A program made the position numbers and the translations under genes. A model generated the notes under the pieces. The model was not told the origin of the DNA. It was given only the letters and a program-made list of their open reading frames with translations, and did not search any database. A stretch of 64,000 nucleotides of DNA, from contig CM034541.1 of assembly GCA_020002185.1 (NCBI GenBank), positions 51,134,562-51,198,561 on the forward strand. The letters run 5' to 3'. Positions within the stretch are counted from its first letter, which is position 1, and each line of letters opens with the position of its first letter. Shown piece by piece: positions 28,101 through 36,139 of the stretch. Source of the stretch: Paraescarpia echinospica. Taxonomy: Eukaryota; Annelida; Polychaeta; Sabellida; Siboglinidae.

Positions 28101-31100
28101 AAATTTGTTGAGTATGTTCGGTTTTGTTGTGCGCAACTGGCTTTACCTCTTTATTGTAAAAAGCAGGGATAGATATGTTTCCTGAAGCAGCTAAGAATGT
28201 TCTTAATGGTAAGATGATTGTCTTAGTGAATGACACGCTTTTTTAAAGCGAACATGGGATTTTACGCAAATGTTAATGTAAACGTTGACACTACGTGATT
28301 GCGTAACTTTAAGAATGCTTCATGTATGTGTAAATAGTATAATAAATCACAAAGAAGGTTCCTAAAACTAAGCTCAATCTTGGTAAGCATTCTTTCTATG
28401 TAGCTAGAACAATAAGCCTGAAAGGAACTCCCCATCACTATAAAATAATCTGAAACAATGAACTTCAAGCATAACTTTGCAATTTACCATTACTGTGTTT
28501 AGGTCTTTTCTAAGAAACAACTTTTCCAATCATTACATGTATGAAGGACATATCAATTCTTTACAATAATCTCATACCACAGTGTCATGCAAATGCTGCA
28601 ATCTTTAGTAACATTCATCAGATCATAAAATATTGATAACCCATACCACTGTAAAAAACAAAAAGCAAAGTGGTTCTTGAATAAATGCTTGCTATCAATT
28701 AACACTTGTAAGCGGTTTATATTTGCACACCAAGCTTCCAGCAACATTCTGAGACCGCCAGGAAATCTCCATTGTATGGCTAATTGCACTCTCGGAGTCA
28801 CTGGTAACCAAATTACATAACTCATGTTTAACAACATATTAGCCAAACATATGCTAGAAGTAGAAGCCAGATATGTGGGTCAGTAATCTGTGTAAGTGTA
28901 AGTCACATTAAACCCTTTAGGCATGTCATTAAGCCACTAGTTTCTTTAGCTGAATGTTGCTTACAAGTTGTATTAATTAGAAGAAAAACAGGCAAGTCGT
29001 GGTAAAACACAAAATAAGTTGGTTAACACTAATATTAATATATTTATAAATATATTTGTGCACAAGGACTTGGCTGTAACAGTGTAAGTAATTGTCCGTA
29101 TGGATTTCAAGGTTGAAACCCATACGGAATGACAGTAACATCAATGTCAGGTCAAAAATAAGGCTGATGCGCTCCCTTGTCATGTCCATCGTTCTATACG
29201 CTTGTGAAACATGGACCCTCTCACCAGATCTACAGAAGAGGATACAAGCCATGGAAATGAGATGCTTTCAGAAGATCTTGCGTATATCACACAAAGATCA
29301 TGTTACTAACGAAGACGTTCGCAACAAGATCAAACAAGCCATCGGACCTTACGAAGACCTCCTTACAACGGTCAAGAAGCATAAACTGAAGTGGTACGGC
29401 CACGATCATCTGGCCTTGCAAAGACCATCTTGCAAGGTGCCGTGAGAGGGGGGAGAAGAAGACGTCGACAGAAAAAGAGATGGGAAGACAACATCAAAGA
29501 CTGGACAGGACTGGAGTTCGCCGACTCCCAGAGGGCTAGTGAGAACAGGGAAACATGAAGAGAGTTGGTTAAGGAGTCGTCAGTGGTGCTCCAACGATAC
29601 TTACGGGGGATGGGAAAGTGAAGAATTGTCCATACCAACTAGGTAGCCTACTAGCCTAACAATAACAAATAATCAATACTTATGAAATACAAATAATATT
29701 ACAATCCATGTTTGTTATGTACAATACGGTATGGTGAAATAACTAGATATTTATTTGCCTAGAGCTGTATTATTATCCCTGTGATCTTTGATCTTTATTC
29801 AATTATACTACTCGGTACATCATAATTCTCCACAAGTCTTATGTATTTATAAGTGGGTCCAGGAAATGTTAAATGCTTCACCCAGTCTGTACATAGTGTC
29901 CATACAATCAGTTCTGTCTACACTTGGGTAATCTGTCTATATCGTATACGTTTGCTCCATAAATTAGTAAGTGTTCAATACTGTTTGTTACACTCCAGAA
30001 AATGTGTCAATAAAGGCGTCTGCTTTGGTGCTTTTAGAACCCACAGTGGATGAATAATGCAATGTTTGACAACACCAGTCTGTAGAAGCAGTTCATTTGT
30101 GCAGTATGTCAGTGGTACTGTGTAATATTTGAACAAAAGAATGTTCGACTTATTCTACATCCATTCGTTGAACAGGTAATGGAGATTTTTTCTTAATGTG
30201 TATATTACACACTGTTCTCTTGCTAACAGTAAAACAAAATCAAGTAAATCAGCATTTTTTCATCCCAATCTGTGTGTGCGCATATGTGCATGAATGGGTG
30301 TCTATACGTTCATGCATAACTATATGCCTGAATCCTGCAGGCACACATGCACAACTGTGCGTATATGACCATATTGTGTGCAACTGTATGTGTGCGTGAA
30401 TGTGTGCGTGTGTTTGCGCACTTGCATGACCAAGCAAGTAAAAAGTTCCTCCACTTTTATTCAGTTTGTTTCTGCAGACAAACAAGACTTTCTGTTACTG
30501 CAGTGTAGACGACAGTTTCAAGACAACAAAATAATAGTTATTTAAACAGTTTAAATAATAGATACAAATAAAACATTATATGCAGATAAATGTCATTTAT
30601 AAGCAAAAAGGTACCTCCAGTTCAGAACTCCAAGTGTTAAATAACGTGGAGCTAATTAAATACAATACGTCAATAATATAAAATATAATACAGTGATTGC
30701 CAGTGACCCCTACAGACACACAGTGGCACTGTTGGCAGTGTTGCAACTGCAATGCCAATGGTGGCCATATTTTCTGTCAAATATTTTAATTTTATGAGAG
30801 TTGTGTACTGCAGTTAAACTCCGTAGATGAATAGTGGGTACGTACACCTAGGGTGACCGAGGTGCATGGACAATCGGGTAAATTCTAAGCCGGTTGGTGA
30901 CGCCTTTTCGATCCGCATCGTCTTTATTTACATTGTGACAGCGGCTTCGACTCTCGAGTTTCGTAATAACTTTAAATAAGCCTCCCTAAGCGGACTAAGG
31001 AGCCATACGACCTGTCATTTATAATTATAGTGTCTTAAATACTGTTATTTAGGAATACTGTAGTAATCGAGTTCCTTGTTTACATGAACGGAGAATACCT

Positions 31101-31320
31101 GAATGACAGTTCCCCTGAGAAAACGAAACAGAGCCAACAAAACATTGAGCTTATGCCAGCATTCAAGATTGTCAACACTCAGAATGGAAGTAGTCGCCGC
31201 ATGCGTGGGCTGCAACTCACCGCCCCAAAGTCCAAGCTTCAGCTGTGAACGATCCAAGTTTTCAACGAAATCACCGAGGTACCGATTAATCAGATCGGCT
31301 ACAACCGTTTCGAACACCAT
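1487..31320 (-). CDS. VPS13: VPS13A/C-type bridge-like lipid transfer protein, N-terminal part (8 exons, partial)
   Basis: Eight coding exons on the minus strand join in frame to 231 codons: 31221-31320, 22024-22067, 5161-5203, 3649-3744, 3263-3364, 2872-3038, 2162-2221 and 1487-1567. Every junction has AG/GT sites and matching phase. The product starts with [20 protein letters not shown], the hallmark of the chorein N-terminal domain. It continues through an [10 protein letters not shown] block, an IKYDAEKE block, a [17 protein letters not shown] block and a [12 protein letters not shown] block, all in the order of VPS13A/C. The VATLEGLY and VTLKEL wording looks closer to VPS13C than to VPS13A or D. 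In the family this domain feeds lipids into a long hydrophobic groove at ER contact sites with lysosomes, mitochondria or lipid droplets. About 3000 further residues must lie left of position 1. Assigning it to A or C is inference; membership of the family is secure. Confidence 0.95.
2162..2221 (-). CDS. VPS13: VPS13 exon 7 (60 bp)
   Basis: Twenty codons, [20 protein letters not shown], equivalent to the family T(T/A)xxxWxPxxxxEAxKxIxK segment. It is flanked by CTTTCAG and GTAGGT. Confidence 0.92.
2500..2745. repeat. TG/TGCA-rich simple repeat in VPS13 intron
   Basis: About 245 bp of interrupted TGTGTGCATG-type repeats lies 130 bp from the exon 6 donor. Long open frames of Cys/Val or Thr/His on both strands are by-products of the low complexity. 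Confidence 0.9.
2872..3038 (-). CDS. VPS13: VPS13 exon 6
   Basis: Fifty-five full codons after a split alanine. Motifs are [26 protein letters not shown] and [14 protein letters not shown], all typical of VPS13A/C. The donor is CCAG|GTCAGT. The acceptor (TTTGATAG) has a weak pyrimidine tract but is fixed by phase. Confidence 0.94.
3263..3364 (-). CDS. VPS13: VPS13 exon 5
   Basis: Encodes [20 protein letters not shown] and on to NRKMA, a charged helical segment (family IKYDxxKEEK..KQxELxRIEE). The acceptor is TGTGCAG and the donor is G|GTAGGG. Confidence 0.94.
3649..3744 (-). CDS. VPS13: VPS13 exon 4
   Basis: Encodes [16 protein letters not shown] followed by [16 protein letters not shown], the most conserved block of the chorein domain. 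It has a TTTCAG acceptor and a GTAATG donor. The phase matches exons 3 and 5 through split glycine codons. Confidence 0.95.
3745..5160. other. VPS13 intron 3
   Basis: AT-rich, with an (AT)n run at 4161-4191 and one copy of the dispersed ~170-bp repeat at 4738-4905. No coding sequence was recognised. Confidence 0.7.
4738..4905. repeat. Dispersed ~170-bp repeat, copy A
   Basis: Shares a block with 9480-9655 and, more loosely, with 6160-6300: 'ttgccaattggtagat', then a gap, then 'gacctcggc' and 'actgcccccaaag'. All three copies lie in VPS13 introns in the same orientation. Likely an old SINE-like element. Confidence 0.55.
5161..5203 (-). CDS. VPS13: VPS13 exon 3 (43 bp)
   Basis: Encodes [14 protein letters not shown] plus one base, matching the family LDVPFKVKxGxI segment. 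The acceptor is GGCAG and the donor GTAAGT. It is separated from exon 2 by a 16.8-kb intron filled with tandem repeats. Confidence 0.9.
5597..5843. mobile_element. Short TIR element (MITE-like), ~247 bp
   Basis: Imperfect terminal inverted repeats of about 40 bp, ATCATCTCAGAA...ATCAGACAAA on the left and its complement TTTGTCTGACAT...TTCTGAGATGAT on the right. They enclose two C-rich tracts and an AT core. No coding capacity. A solitary similar end lies near 42945. Confidence 0.6.
6160..6300. repeat. Dispersed ~170-bp repeat, copy B
   Basis: Related to 4738-4905 through 'accaatcggtagat', 'gaggccaa' and 'gaactcggcagaggtgatg'. It is the most diverged of the three copies. Confidence 0.45.
6480..6970. 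mobile_element. Fold-back element with three copies of a ~110-bp unit
   Basis: Two direct copies of a unit (around 6520-6640 and 6650-6765) are followed by an inverted copy (6790-6960). The shared landmarks are 'aattgcaatcgcggaattt' and its complement, and 'gtcactggatg' and 'catccagcaac'. A 31-bp stem (6738-6768 against 6795-6825) has a single mismatch and a 26-nt loop. No protein was recognised. Confidence 0.7.
7631..7890. repeat. 26-bp minisatellite, exactly 10 copies
   Basis: Perfect head-to-tail copies of a 26-bp unit containing 'gactagggacatattgattg', with no spacers. The absence of divergence implies recent expansion or gene conversion. It lies in VPS13 intron 2. Confidence 0.97.
8696..8877. 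mobile_element. MITE family M1, copy 1 (~182 bp)
   Basis: One of five related copies (with 20519-20645, 23936-24090, 32056-32243 and 40580-40770). The ends are complementary: 'cagtagaaccttgctttatg' at the left, and 'accttaatagggaggttcca' at the right. The centre contains 'tagtcccgctaatacggtta'. Confidence 0.7.
8950..9328. repeat. 19-bp minisatellite, ~20 copies
   Basis: Imperfect 19-bp units of the form ctttgacatctccccctcc. Because 19 is not a multiple of three and the unit lacks stops, all three minus-strand frames stay open and give Gly/Lys-rich pseudo-proteins; these are not genes. Confidence 0.95.
9367..9440 (-). mobile_element. tRNA-like (A box/B box) SINE head
   Basis: The minus strand has an A-box TGGCACAGTGGG (9407-9418) and a B-box-like AGTTTGAATC (9381-9390), spaced as in tRNA-derived SINEs. 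It does not fold as a functional tRNA and lacks a clear anticodon arm. Confidence 0.4.
9480..9655. repeat. Dispersed ~170-bp repeat, copy C
   Basis: Shares 'aaattgccagtgagtagatc', 'gtcctcggcggtgggga' and 'agactgcccccaaag' with copy A. It lies directly beside a tRNA-like segment at 9367-9440. Confidence 0.5.
10722..11050. repeat. Diverged ~330-bp direct repeat, left copy
   Basis: Aligns collinearly with 11850-12180. Shared blocks are 'ctggtccgaa', 'attctaacagtat', 'caaaatacgaagtga', 'acagttgtttt' and 'gtacttttga'. The two copies bracket the LTR-like segment at 11411-11809. Confidence 0.6.
11411..11809. mobile_element. Possible solo LTR (~399 bp)
   Basis: Starts TGTAACAGATTA and ends TAATCCGTGACA, a 12-bp near-perfect terminal inverted pair of TG...CA type. 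A polyadenylation-like 'gtaataaagttt' lies in its second half. No target-site duplication was found (the left flank is a TG microsatellite), so other repeat types remain possible. Confidence 0.4.
11850..12180. repeat. Diverged ~330-bp direct repeat, right copy
   Basis: Partner of 10722-11050 in the same orientation. Together with the intervening LTR-like segment this may mark an old insertion or a dispersed family of unknown class. Confidence 0.6.
12898..13440. repeat. ~30-bp minisatellite (gtgtgagtactacacacctttgtattca-like unit)
   Basis: About 18 units, the basic one being 30 bp with 'gagtactacacatctttgta' at its core. Interspersed longer variants carry 'gactttcagt' or 'gtcaatgtgaat'. Variation among units is higher than in the 26-bp array. 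Confidence 0.93.
13988..18785. repeat. 4.8-kb satellite of 62-bp units
   Basis: Roughly 77 tandem copies of a 62-bp unit containing 'gtgatagtactgtgacagct' and 'acattacaaatacaacacta'. The end of each unit is a near-palindrome: aacacta, a variable tetra- or hexanucleotide, tagtgtt. Variants lacking one arm (cactattgtgatag) or 'at' in the palindrome recur. A ~1.3-kb block is repeated at an offset of 1644 bp. Located in VPS13 intron 2; no coding potential. Confidence 0.97.
18786..20518. other. VPS13 intron 2, unannotated stretch
   Basis: AT-rich sequence between the satellite and an M1 MITE fragment. I recognise no gene, RNA or transposon in it. Confidence 0.6.
20519..20645. mobile_element. MITE family M1, truncated copy
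   Basis: Retains the left terminal sequence 'ggaacctccctattaaggtc', 'gtgacctgaatag' and the internal 'tatactttac', followed by the start of the right half 'gtgactgcattacc'. The right terminus is lost. Confidence 0.6.
21600..21873. mobile_element. MITE with ~50-bp TIRs (274 bp)
   Basis: The left end GCTGGGCGTACACTGC plus 'aaacttttgttgcgagt' and 'gtttgatcaac' is mirrored at the right end (gttgatcaaac ... actcgcaacaaaagttttgc ... gtgaacatacagc). The core is unique and non-coding. GGGCGTACAC-type ends occur in several DNA-transposon families, so the superfamily is left open. Confidence 0.7.
22024..22067 (-). CDS. VPS13: VPS13 exon 2 (44 bp)
   Basis: A micro-sized exon encoding [14 protein letters not shown], equivalent to the family 'ALKNLQIKENAL' segment. 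It has a TTTTGCAG acceptor and a GTAAGT donor. It completes the glycine codon split with exon 1 and ends in phase 0. Confidence 0.93.
22262..22535 (+). mobile_element. Non-LTR retrotransposon C-terminal remnant
   Basis: The plus strand reads [20 protein letters not shown], the conserved GRPxxxWxxCVxxD tail of a LINE polyprotein. A frame slip is followed by [15 protein letters not shown] and [11 protein letters not shown]. It is a 5'-truncated, dead copy inside VPS13 intron 1. Confidence 0.6.
22540..23930. other. VPS13 intron 1, AT-rich stretch
   Basis: Very AT-rich with small (TA)n runs (near 22980 and 23875). The 93-codon frame at 22968-23249 is biased to Lys/Asn/Ile/Tyr as AT-rich non-coding DNA would give. 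No gene recognised. Confidence 0.6.
23936..24090. mobile_element. MITE family M1, copy 3
   Basis: Contains 'aaccttgcaaattaaggtca', 'ctaatttcctatactttact', 'gactgtcccagtgacctta' and 'gcaaggtggctgtattac'. It is nearly collinear with the 32056 copy; the right terminus is eroded. Confidence 0.75.
24100..26060. other. VPS13 intron 1, mostly unannotated
   Basis: Apart from the 23-bp minisatellite at 25505-25765, no gene or RNA is recognised. Confidence 0.55.
25505..25765. repeat. 23-bp minisatellite inside a dispersed element, locus 1
   Basis: About seven units of ggtctgacgagggtgcagt plus tgga. The left flank 'gttgttttgggagcctcaa' and right flank 'gggagcttgaaaggggagga' recur almost identically around the larger array at 35600. 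The array therefore travels inside a repeat family. Confidence 0.9.
26090..26385 (+). mobile_element. CR1/L2-like LINE 3' fragment
   Basis: At 26124-26218 the plus strand reads [20 protein letters not shown] and then SFKNL, the signature C-terminus of CR1/L2 polyproteins (RSFSVAAPxLWNSLPxxIR). It is followed by a 3' UTR-like stretch ending near 'attattaatattatgagct'. 5'-truncated, as usual for LINE insertions. Confidence 0.78.
26830..27964. mobile_element. pogo/Tigger-like DNA transposon, non-autonomous (1135 bp)
   Basis: Ends are CAGTCGCGTCCCGTTATAAC on the left and its near complement (GTTATAACAAGGCGCGACTG) on the right. TA dinucleotides flank both sides (26828-26829 and 27965-27966). Subterminal repeats 'gtggaccccga' occur at both ends. 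Known families with CAGT...GTTATAACG ends belong to the pogo/Tigger branch of Tc1/mariner. No transposase (DDE) frame is present, so it must have been mobilised in trans. Confidence 0.88.
27966..29090. other. VPS13 intron 1, unannotated stretch
   Basis: AT-rich DNA between the pogo-like element and a LINE fragment; nothing recognised on either strand. Confidence 0.55.
29092..29622 (+). mobile_element. Non-LTR retrotransposon C-terminal fragment (CETWT type)
   Basis: Reads [48 protein letters not shown] and KLKWYGHD, the region after the reverse-transcriptase core in many endonuclease-reverse transcriptase LINEs. A +1 slip near 29415 moves to the frame reading [20 protein letters not shown] and then [23 protein letters not shown] replaces the expected Trp codon in 'ENRET*RELV'. 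The piece ends at a stop near 29622. Dead copy. Confidence 0.85.
29640..31044. other. VPS13 intron 1, 5' part
   Basis: AT-rich, with a TG-rich tract near 30265-30420. No gene recognised. Confidence 0.55.
31221..31320 (-). CDS. VPS13: VPS13 coding exon 1 (start codon)
   Basis: The ATG is the complement of 31318-31320 and begins MVFETVV, which matches the family start exactly. The exon gives 33 codons plus one base, ending in the KLGLWG motif at a GGTGAG donor. Intron 1 is about 9.2 kb. Confidence 0.95.
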
Positions 31321-32055
31321 GTTTGTTGGAAATAAGACGCTAATGTTTGAAATTCTAATATTTCACTTTGCTATTCACGTACGCTGCCAGACGAGCATCC
31401 ATCGTCCCAACACAAGCACATGACTGCAATGTTTCGGTGTGTCCGATTGGTCAAATGACGCCACGTGACTAGTGCTAAATTTGGCACAGCCGTCGTCAAC
31501 TGCCCGAGGCCGAGCCGACTAAAAGCGCTTGGAGTAACAGCAAAGATACTACATTATACATAGTCTTTGGTAACAGTAGCCGTAGCCGTAGGCTACACAG
31601 GGTCTACCTGCACTGGTAAATAAGATAAATAACTCGATAAAACGCCTGTTACTGCTCGTATAGAAGAAATGTAATGAGAACGTATTTGACATTATATATT
31701 TAAAAAATAAAATAAAAATTATCAGTGAAAGTTTCAAACAATGTTTTTTTAAATGTATTTTCTTATTAAACAGTCTAGACAATTATCACAAGGAAAGTGA
31801 GAAAGAAGCCTATGTAAAATGCTAGTACATGGCTGCATGTTTACAATTCTTTAATACAACAATGAAGCACTAATTTAAGAAAGATGATAACAATATTTTA
31901 ATTAAACCACTTGTTACACGCAGTAGTGAGGCCTAATTACAAACTATTATTAGCGGTAGAGCGTTAGACCTACAGGACACGCCTGTAGGGCTTCGATCGG
32001 CTTTACCAATATTGTTTGGGGAGTTGTCTGTCAAAAAGTCAGCCTTTTATAGCTG
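31321..32055. other. VPS13 5' flank
   Basis: Promoter-proximal CCAAT/CRE/E-box motifs (separate entry), then AT-rich DNA. At 31945-32005 a weak tRNA-like string (gcggtagagcgttagacc ... gggcttcgatcgg) suggests an eroded SINE head; it does not form a complete cloverleaf. Confidence 0.45.
31440..31470 (-). promoter_or_regulatory. Probable VPS13 core promoter elements (CCAAT, CRE-half, E-box)
   Basis: A cluster lies 120-150 bp upstream of the VPS13 start codon: ATTGG at 31446-31450 (CCAAT on the gene strand), TGACG at 31456-31460 and CACGTGAC at 31462-31469. Such clusters are usual in TATA-less housekeeping promoters. The palindromic CACGTG with flanking AC also resembles the lysosomal CLEAR box. 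The reading is inferred from position and sequence only. Confidence 0.4.
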
Positions 32056-32243
32056 CAGTAGACCCTCTTAACTAAGGTCACCCTCTGGAATGTGCAAAAG
32101 TGTCCGGAATAGCGAGGTAACCGCATTGACGGGACTAATTTCCTATACTTCACTGTTACAAAACTAATTTGGGACTGTCCCAGAGTGACCTTAATTGCGA
32201 GGTGGCTGTATTACCGAGGTGACTATAAAGCGAAGTTCTACTG
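32056..32243. mobile_element. MITE family M1, best-preserved copy (188 bp)
   Basis: Starts CAGTAGACCCTCTTAACTAA and ends with AAAGCGAAGTTCTACTG; the ends pair as imperfect TIRs. The centre carries 'ctaatttcctatacttcact' and 'gggactgtcccagagtgacc'. No coding frame. Confidence 0.8.
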
Positions 32244-32339
32244 TACTTAGCTCGCACATTTTGCCTGACCAGCGTATTATTGTACCCCTATTTAATTCAG
32301 ACCCTAGGCCGCTATAGGCCTTATCTATATTATGAACAA

Positions 32340-32720
32340 GATAAATAGACGTGTCGTCTAACAATCCCGGCGGAAGTGATGGCTAGTCCATGCCGAGTGT
32401 TCATGGTGATGTGAGTGGTGTAATAATAGGGTTTGCAGAAAATATGACAACAATCCGAGCACAAATCCTTGCGGAACACCCTGGGATGGGCCGGGCCATA
32501 CAACGCAGGCGTCGGATGAGTTGCCATTTCAGAGCATTTGAGCTATGTCGACTGGTCAAACAAGAACCGAAACAATCCAGACCAGCGCCAGTAACACCAA
32601 TTACTCTGTGAGTCTATTCAGCAAAATCCCCTGGACAGCTGTGTCAAATACAGCGATTAGGTCACGCTGTAAATTAGCACAACAACAGAGTCACGACCAA
32701 CCGCCGACCAGATGTCAAAG
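32340..32720 (-). mobile_element. CR1-like LINE reverse-transcriptase remnant
   Basis: On the minus strand, with frame slips, I read DLIAVFDTAVQGILLN (RT motif A region) and GNSSDACVVWPG followed by SQGVPQGFVLGLL (RT motif B, family GVPQGSVLGP). The catalytic YADD region would be further on but has decayed. It is an old relative of the 45-47 kb CR1. Confidence 0.72.
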
Positions 32721-34940
32721 TGCACTTAGGCCAATGCCGTTTCGGTTGAGTTGAATTTTCGATAAGCCTATTGAACTCGTCATACAGGTTGTTTGGGTGA
32801 ATGTTGCTAAACTGACTAGTCTTACCCAAAACAATAATTATTATTTTAGACAAGCATCTGCATTTGCGATGTTTTAATTTGAACAGACCACTGCAATTTA
32901 AGCCGAACTGAGCTAATGGTGAAACTTATGGCCGAATGATCAGATATTTATGTACATGTGACGGCGACATTCCGAACAAGATGTTCAACTGTAGGCCTAC
33001 CACGAGCCGGTCGGGTCTACGTAGACACCACGACACTGGTATACTATGCGAAGGAATCATGTGACGTGTTGCCAGCTCATTCACAACACCAGCCTCCCCC
33101 ACGGTGTTGTCTTCTTCGTCGTATTCTTTTCTTGATCTTCTCTATCATTGCTGCTGCTGCTGCTGCTGTAGCTGTTGCTTCTGCTGCTGCTTCTGCTGCT
33201 GTTGTTGTTGCTGCTGCTGTTGTAGTTGCTGTTGATATCGTTGCTATTGTTGCTGCAGTTGCTGATATTGTTGTTGTTATTGTTGTTGTTGCTGCTGCTG
33301 TTGCTGTTGTTGTTGTTATTTTGTTGCTGCTGCTGTTTTGTTGTTGTTATTGTTGCTGCCGTTGTTGCTGCTGTTGTGTTGTTGCTGTTGTGTTGTTGTT
33401 GTTGCTGCTGCTGTTGTTGTTGTTGTTGCTGCTGCTATGTTGTTGTTGTTGCTGCTGCTGTAGTTGTTGTTGTTGCTGCTGCTGCTTCTACTGTTGCTGC
33501 ATGTATATGCTTCGTCTTCTATTTCTTCTTCGTCGTTGTCATCTGCTGTTGCTTATAATATGTTGGTGTTTTTCGTTTATTTTTATCTTTTAGTTCCTCT
33601 TTTTTCTTCTTCTTCCCTTTTTTCGTCTTTTCTTCTTCTTTTCTTCATCTTCTTTTCTTTTTTCTTCCTATTCGTATTCTACTCTAGGTCTTACGTTCAT
33701 CTCCATCCAATGATCACCTACGTGTATGATCAATGCACCGCCGTGCAGGGCTTCAGGTGGGTTTAGACAGGATTGTTGTAGAGATGCCGCACACATTAAT
33801 ATCTGCAGTCAACTCGGATACTGTATTCTCCAGCGACGCGTTTTTGAGGCCGAGCATCCGATATAGGCAACATAAAAATAAGATAATATACGTAGGTTGT
33901 CATATTGCATTACTATTAATTAATTAGCAGCACAATCTGCATGTACAACCTTAATTTGCCAGCATTTATGATCTGCTATTGTGTAATGTACATGTGTAGA
34001 CCTATATCTACAAGTGCGCCTTTGTTCTCGCGTTGTCGCATGTGCGTCCTCTCCACTCTCAAACGTTTTATTTGCATTCTCAGTCAGATATGGACATCCA
34101 TTTGTATTATGAATGTAATCCGTTGTATTAGCCCATTACCTAGGCTTCCTCGGCATATATGACTTGTCAACGCTACAAGTAACCATGCTACACGGTTTCG
34201 CTTGACGAGGGGTCTTTTGGACGGTTTTCTGGATTAACATTGCGCATTCTGGTAATTCCCTTTTCTCCTGCTGAATTGTTGGCAACAAATATGTATACAT
34301 TACGTATGACTACAAATCATTATTACATACATAAATTTATTTAAAAAAACGATCATACGTTCTTCCTTAGAGTTTCCTTTATAAACACTTGAAGCCGGTA
34401 AGACTTCATATACTATACAGCTAATATATATTGCCGCTATCTTCCTCCACCCTTTTTTAATCATCCTGCGCCTCTCTTGTAAGTTTGTAACCCACTATGA
34501 TTCCCACTTTAAATGTGAGCAGCCCTTCTTCTTCGACCGCGTTGTTTCACCGCCTCTGCTCTCTTTGCCAGTCTGCATGCCGCTACCTACAACAAGTGTC
34601 TCACCATCCATATTATCCGGCTTATTATTTTTTCCGGTAAGTTTACGGAGTTCCAGATTTTCCCATTCAGCTGTTTTTGTGCCTATAGTTTTTCGGTGTT
34701 CTTTTGCTGCACCCTTACTACCCCCGACCGCCCATCCTTGGTAATCATTTTGTTCACAAGTCCTCCAACCTGATGTTCAACTCTCCTCTCTGCCGTCCAC
34801 ACCCACACCATTTCGTCTTCCCCATGCTCACCCTCAGTCCTCACTTCTCGAATAACTACTCCAACGCCTCCTTACCACATATACACACTTGTGCTCCCCC
34901 TGCTACTGTGGTCAGATCGTCTGCATGCGTTGTCTTCTTT
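32721..34940. other. Intergenic, no gene recognised
   Basis: Contains the trinucleotide and pyrimidine tracts at 33140-33690 and otherwise unclassified DNA. Confidence 0.55.
33140..33520. repeat. GCT/GTT trinucleotide tract
   Basis: About 380 bp of mixed (GCT)n, (GTT)n and (GTA) triplets, giving poly-Leu, poly-Cys and poly-Val/Ala frames on the plus strand. It is followed by a TTC/TTTC pyrimidine tract to about 33690. Intergenic; the frames are not considered coding. Confidence 0.93.
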
Positions 34941-35258
34941 GCAGTGGCGCAGTGGCTAGAGCATCGGACTCTCAGTCGAGAGAACCGGTGTTCGAATCCG
35001 GTGCTGCCGTGTTGAACTTTGGGCAAGTTCGTTCACTTTACACCCAGTTCACCCAGCTGTATGAATGAGTACTTGGTTATAGACAGTAGTGGATATTTGT
35101 GTATGAATAGTGTTTGCGCATTAATTTCAGCATGGCTGAGTGCTTTCCACAGAAGTCGAGATGGTATTCGATTGAACAGGTCTGCCAGGGAGTAAAGTGT
35201 AAAGCACTTTGAGCATTTCTAAAGACCGCTCACTACGCTATATAAGAACTTACTTTTT
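34941..35258 (+). mobile_element. tRNA-derived SINE, near full length (~318 bp)
   Basis: The head has a perfect RNA polymerase III A box TGGCGCAGTGG (34945-34955) and a B box GGTGTTCGAATCC (34987-34999). It is followed by a tRNA-unrelated body and a tail ending 'ctatataagaacttacttttt', whose T run may end transcription. Two body/tail copies in the opposite orientation lie at 53336-53470 and 59190-59460. The fused body and the copies argue against a functional tRNA gene. Confidence 0.85.
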
Positions 35259-35464
35259 AACAACATATTTTGTGTTGACTTTCCTTGTGACTAACTTCAT
35301 CATAATGAACATTTATGGACTGAGTAGGCCCGACACTTCTTTGCATCCAACATGCAAGTGTCAACTGGATACTCACCATCCCATATCAGTTCAGGTCCAC
35401 AGGCGAACATACTCCCCGCTGAGGCAAAATAGTTCCGATTGAGGAAAAAAGTGTTCCGCTTGAA

Positions 35465-36130
35465 TAAATAGGGGGAGGGGTGCATTTTGTTTTTTTGGAG
35501 CCTAATGGTGGGGTGCAGTGGGAGGTTTGAAGGGGTTGGAGTTTTGTTATGCGTCAATGGGGATGCAGCTGGAGGTTTTTTGATATTTGTTGTTTTTGGG
35601 AGCCTCAACGATGGGTGCAGTTGGAGGTCTGACGAGGGTGCAGTTGGAGGCTTGACGAGGGTGCAGTTGGAGGCTTGACGAGGGTGCAGTTGGAGGTCTG
35701 ACGAGGGTGCAGTCGGAGGTCTGACGAGGGTGCAGTTGGAGGTCTGACGAGGGTGCAGTTGGAGGTCTGACGAGGGTGCAGTCGGAGGTCTGACGAGGGT
35801 GCAGTTGGAGGTATGACGAGGGTGCAGTTGGAGGCTTGACGAGGGTGCAGTCGGAGGTCTGACGAGGGTGCAGTCGGAGGTCTGACGAGGGTGCAGTTGG
35901 AGGTCTGACGAGGGTGCAGTTGGAGGTCTGACGAGGGTGCAGTTGGAGGGTTTTGGAAGCCTGAACGGGGAGGATGTTGTTGATTTTTTGTTGTATGAAC
36001 GGGAAAAGTGAAGTTGAAGATTTGTGGGGATCATCAAGAGGGGTGCTGTTGGAGGTCTGAAGGGGAGTTTTGGAGAGGTTCAAGGGTTGTTGCAATTGGC
36101 GGTTTAAAAGGCAGGGTGCAGGTGGGTGTT
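35465..36130. repeat. 23-bp minisatellite inside a dispersed element, locus 2
   Basis: About 15 units of ggtctgacgagggtgcagt(t/c)gga between 35610 and 35950, flanked by the same 'gggagcctcaa' and 'cggggaggatgttgttgat' boundaries as locus 1. More degenerate units continue to 36130. Overlapping 245- and 262-codon minus frames ([20 protein letters not shown] type) arise because 69 bp = 3 units keeps all frames open. Confidence 0.92.
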
Positions 36131-36139
36131 TCTGCAAGC

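Noticed and set aside
32958..33593. 211-codon frame of poly-Val/Ala/Leu/Cys
   Set aside because: Translation of a GCT/GTT trinucleotide tract; intergenic and without splice or domain support.
34941..35010. A functional tRNA gene
   Set aside because: A and B boxes are good, but it lacks a proper acceptor stem and anticodon arm, is fused to a body and tail, and related body/tail copies exist elsewhere: a SINE.
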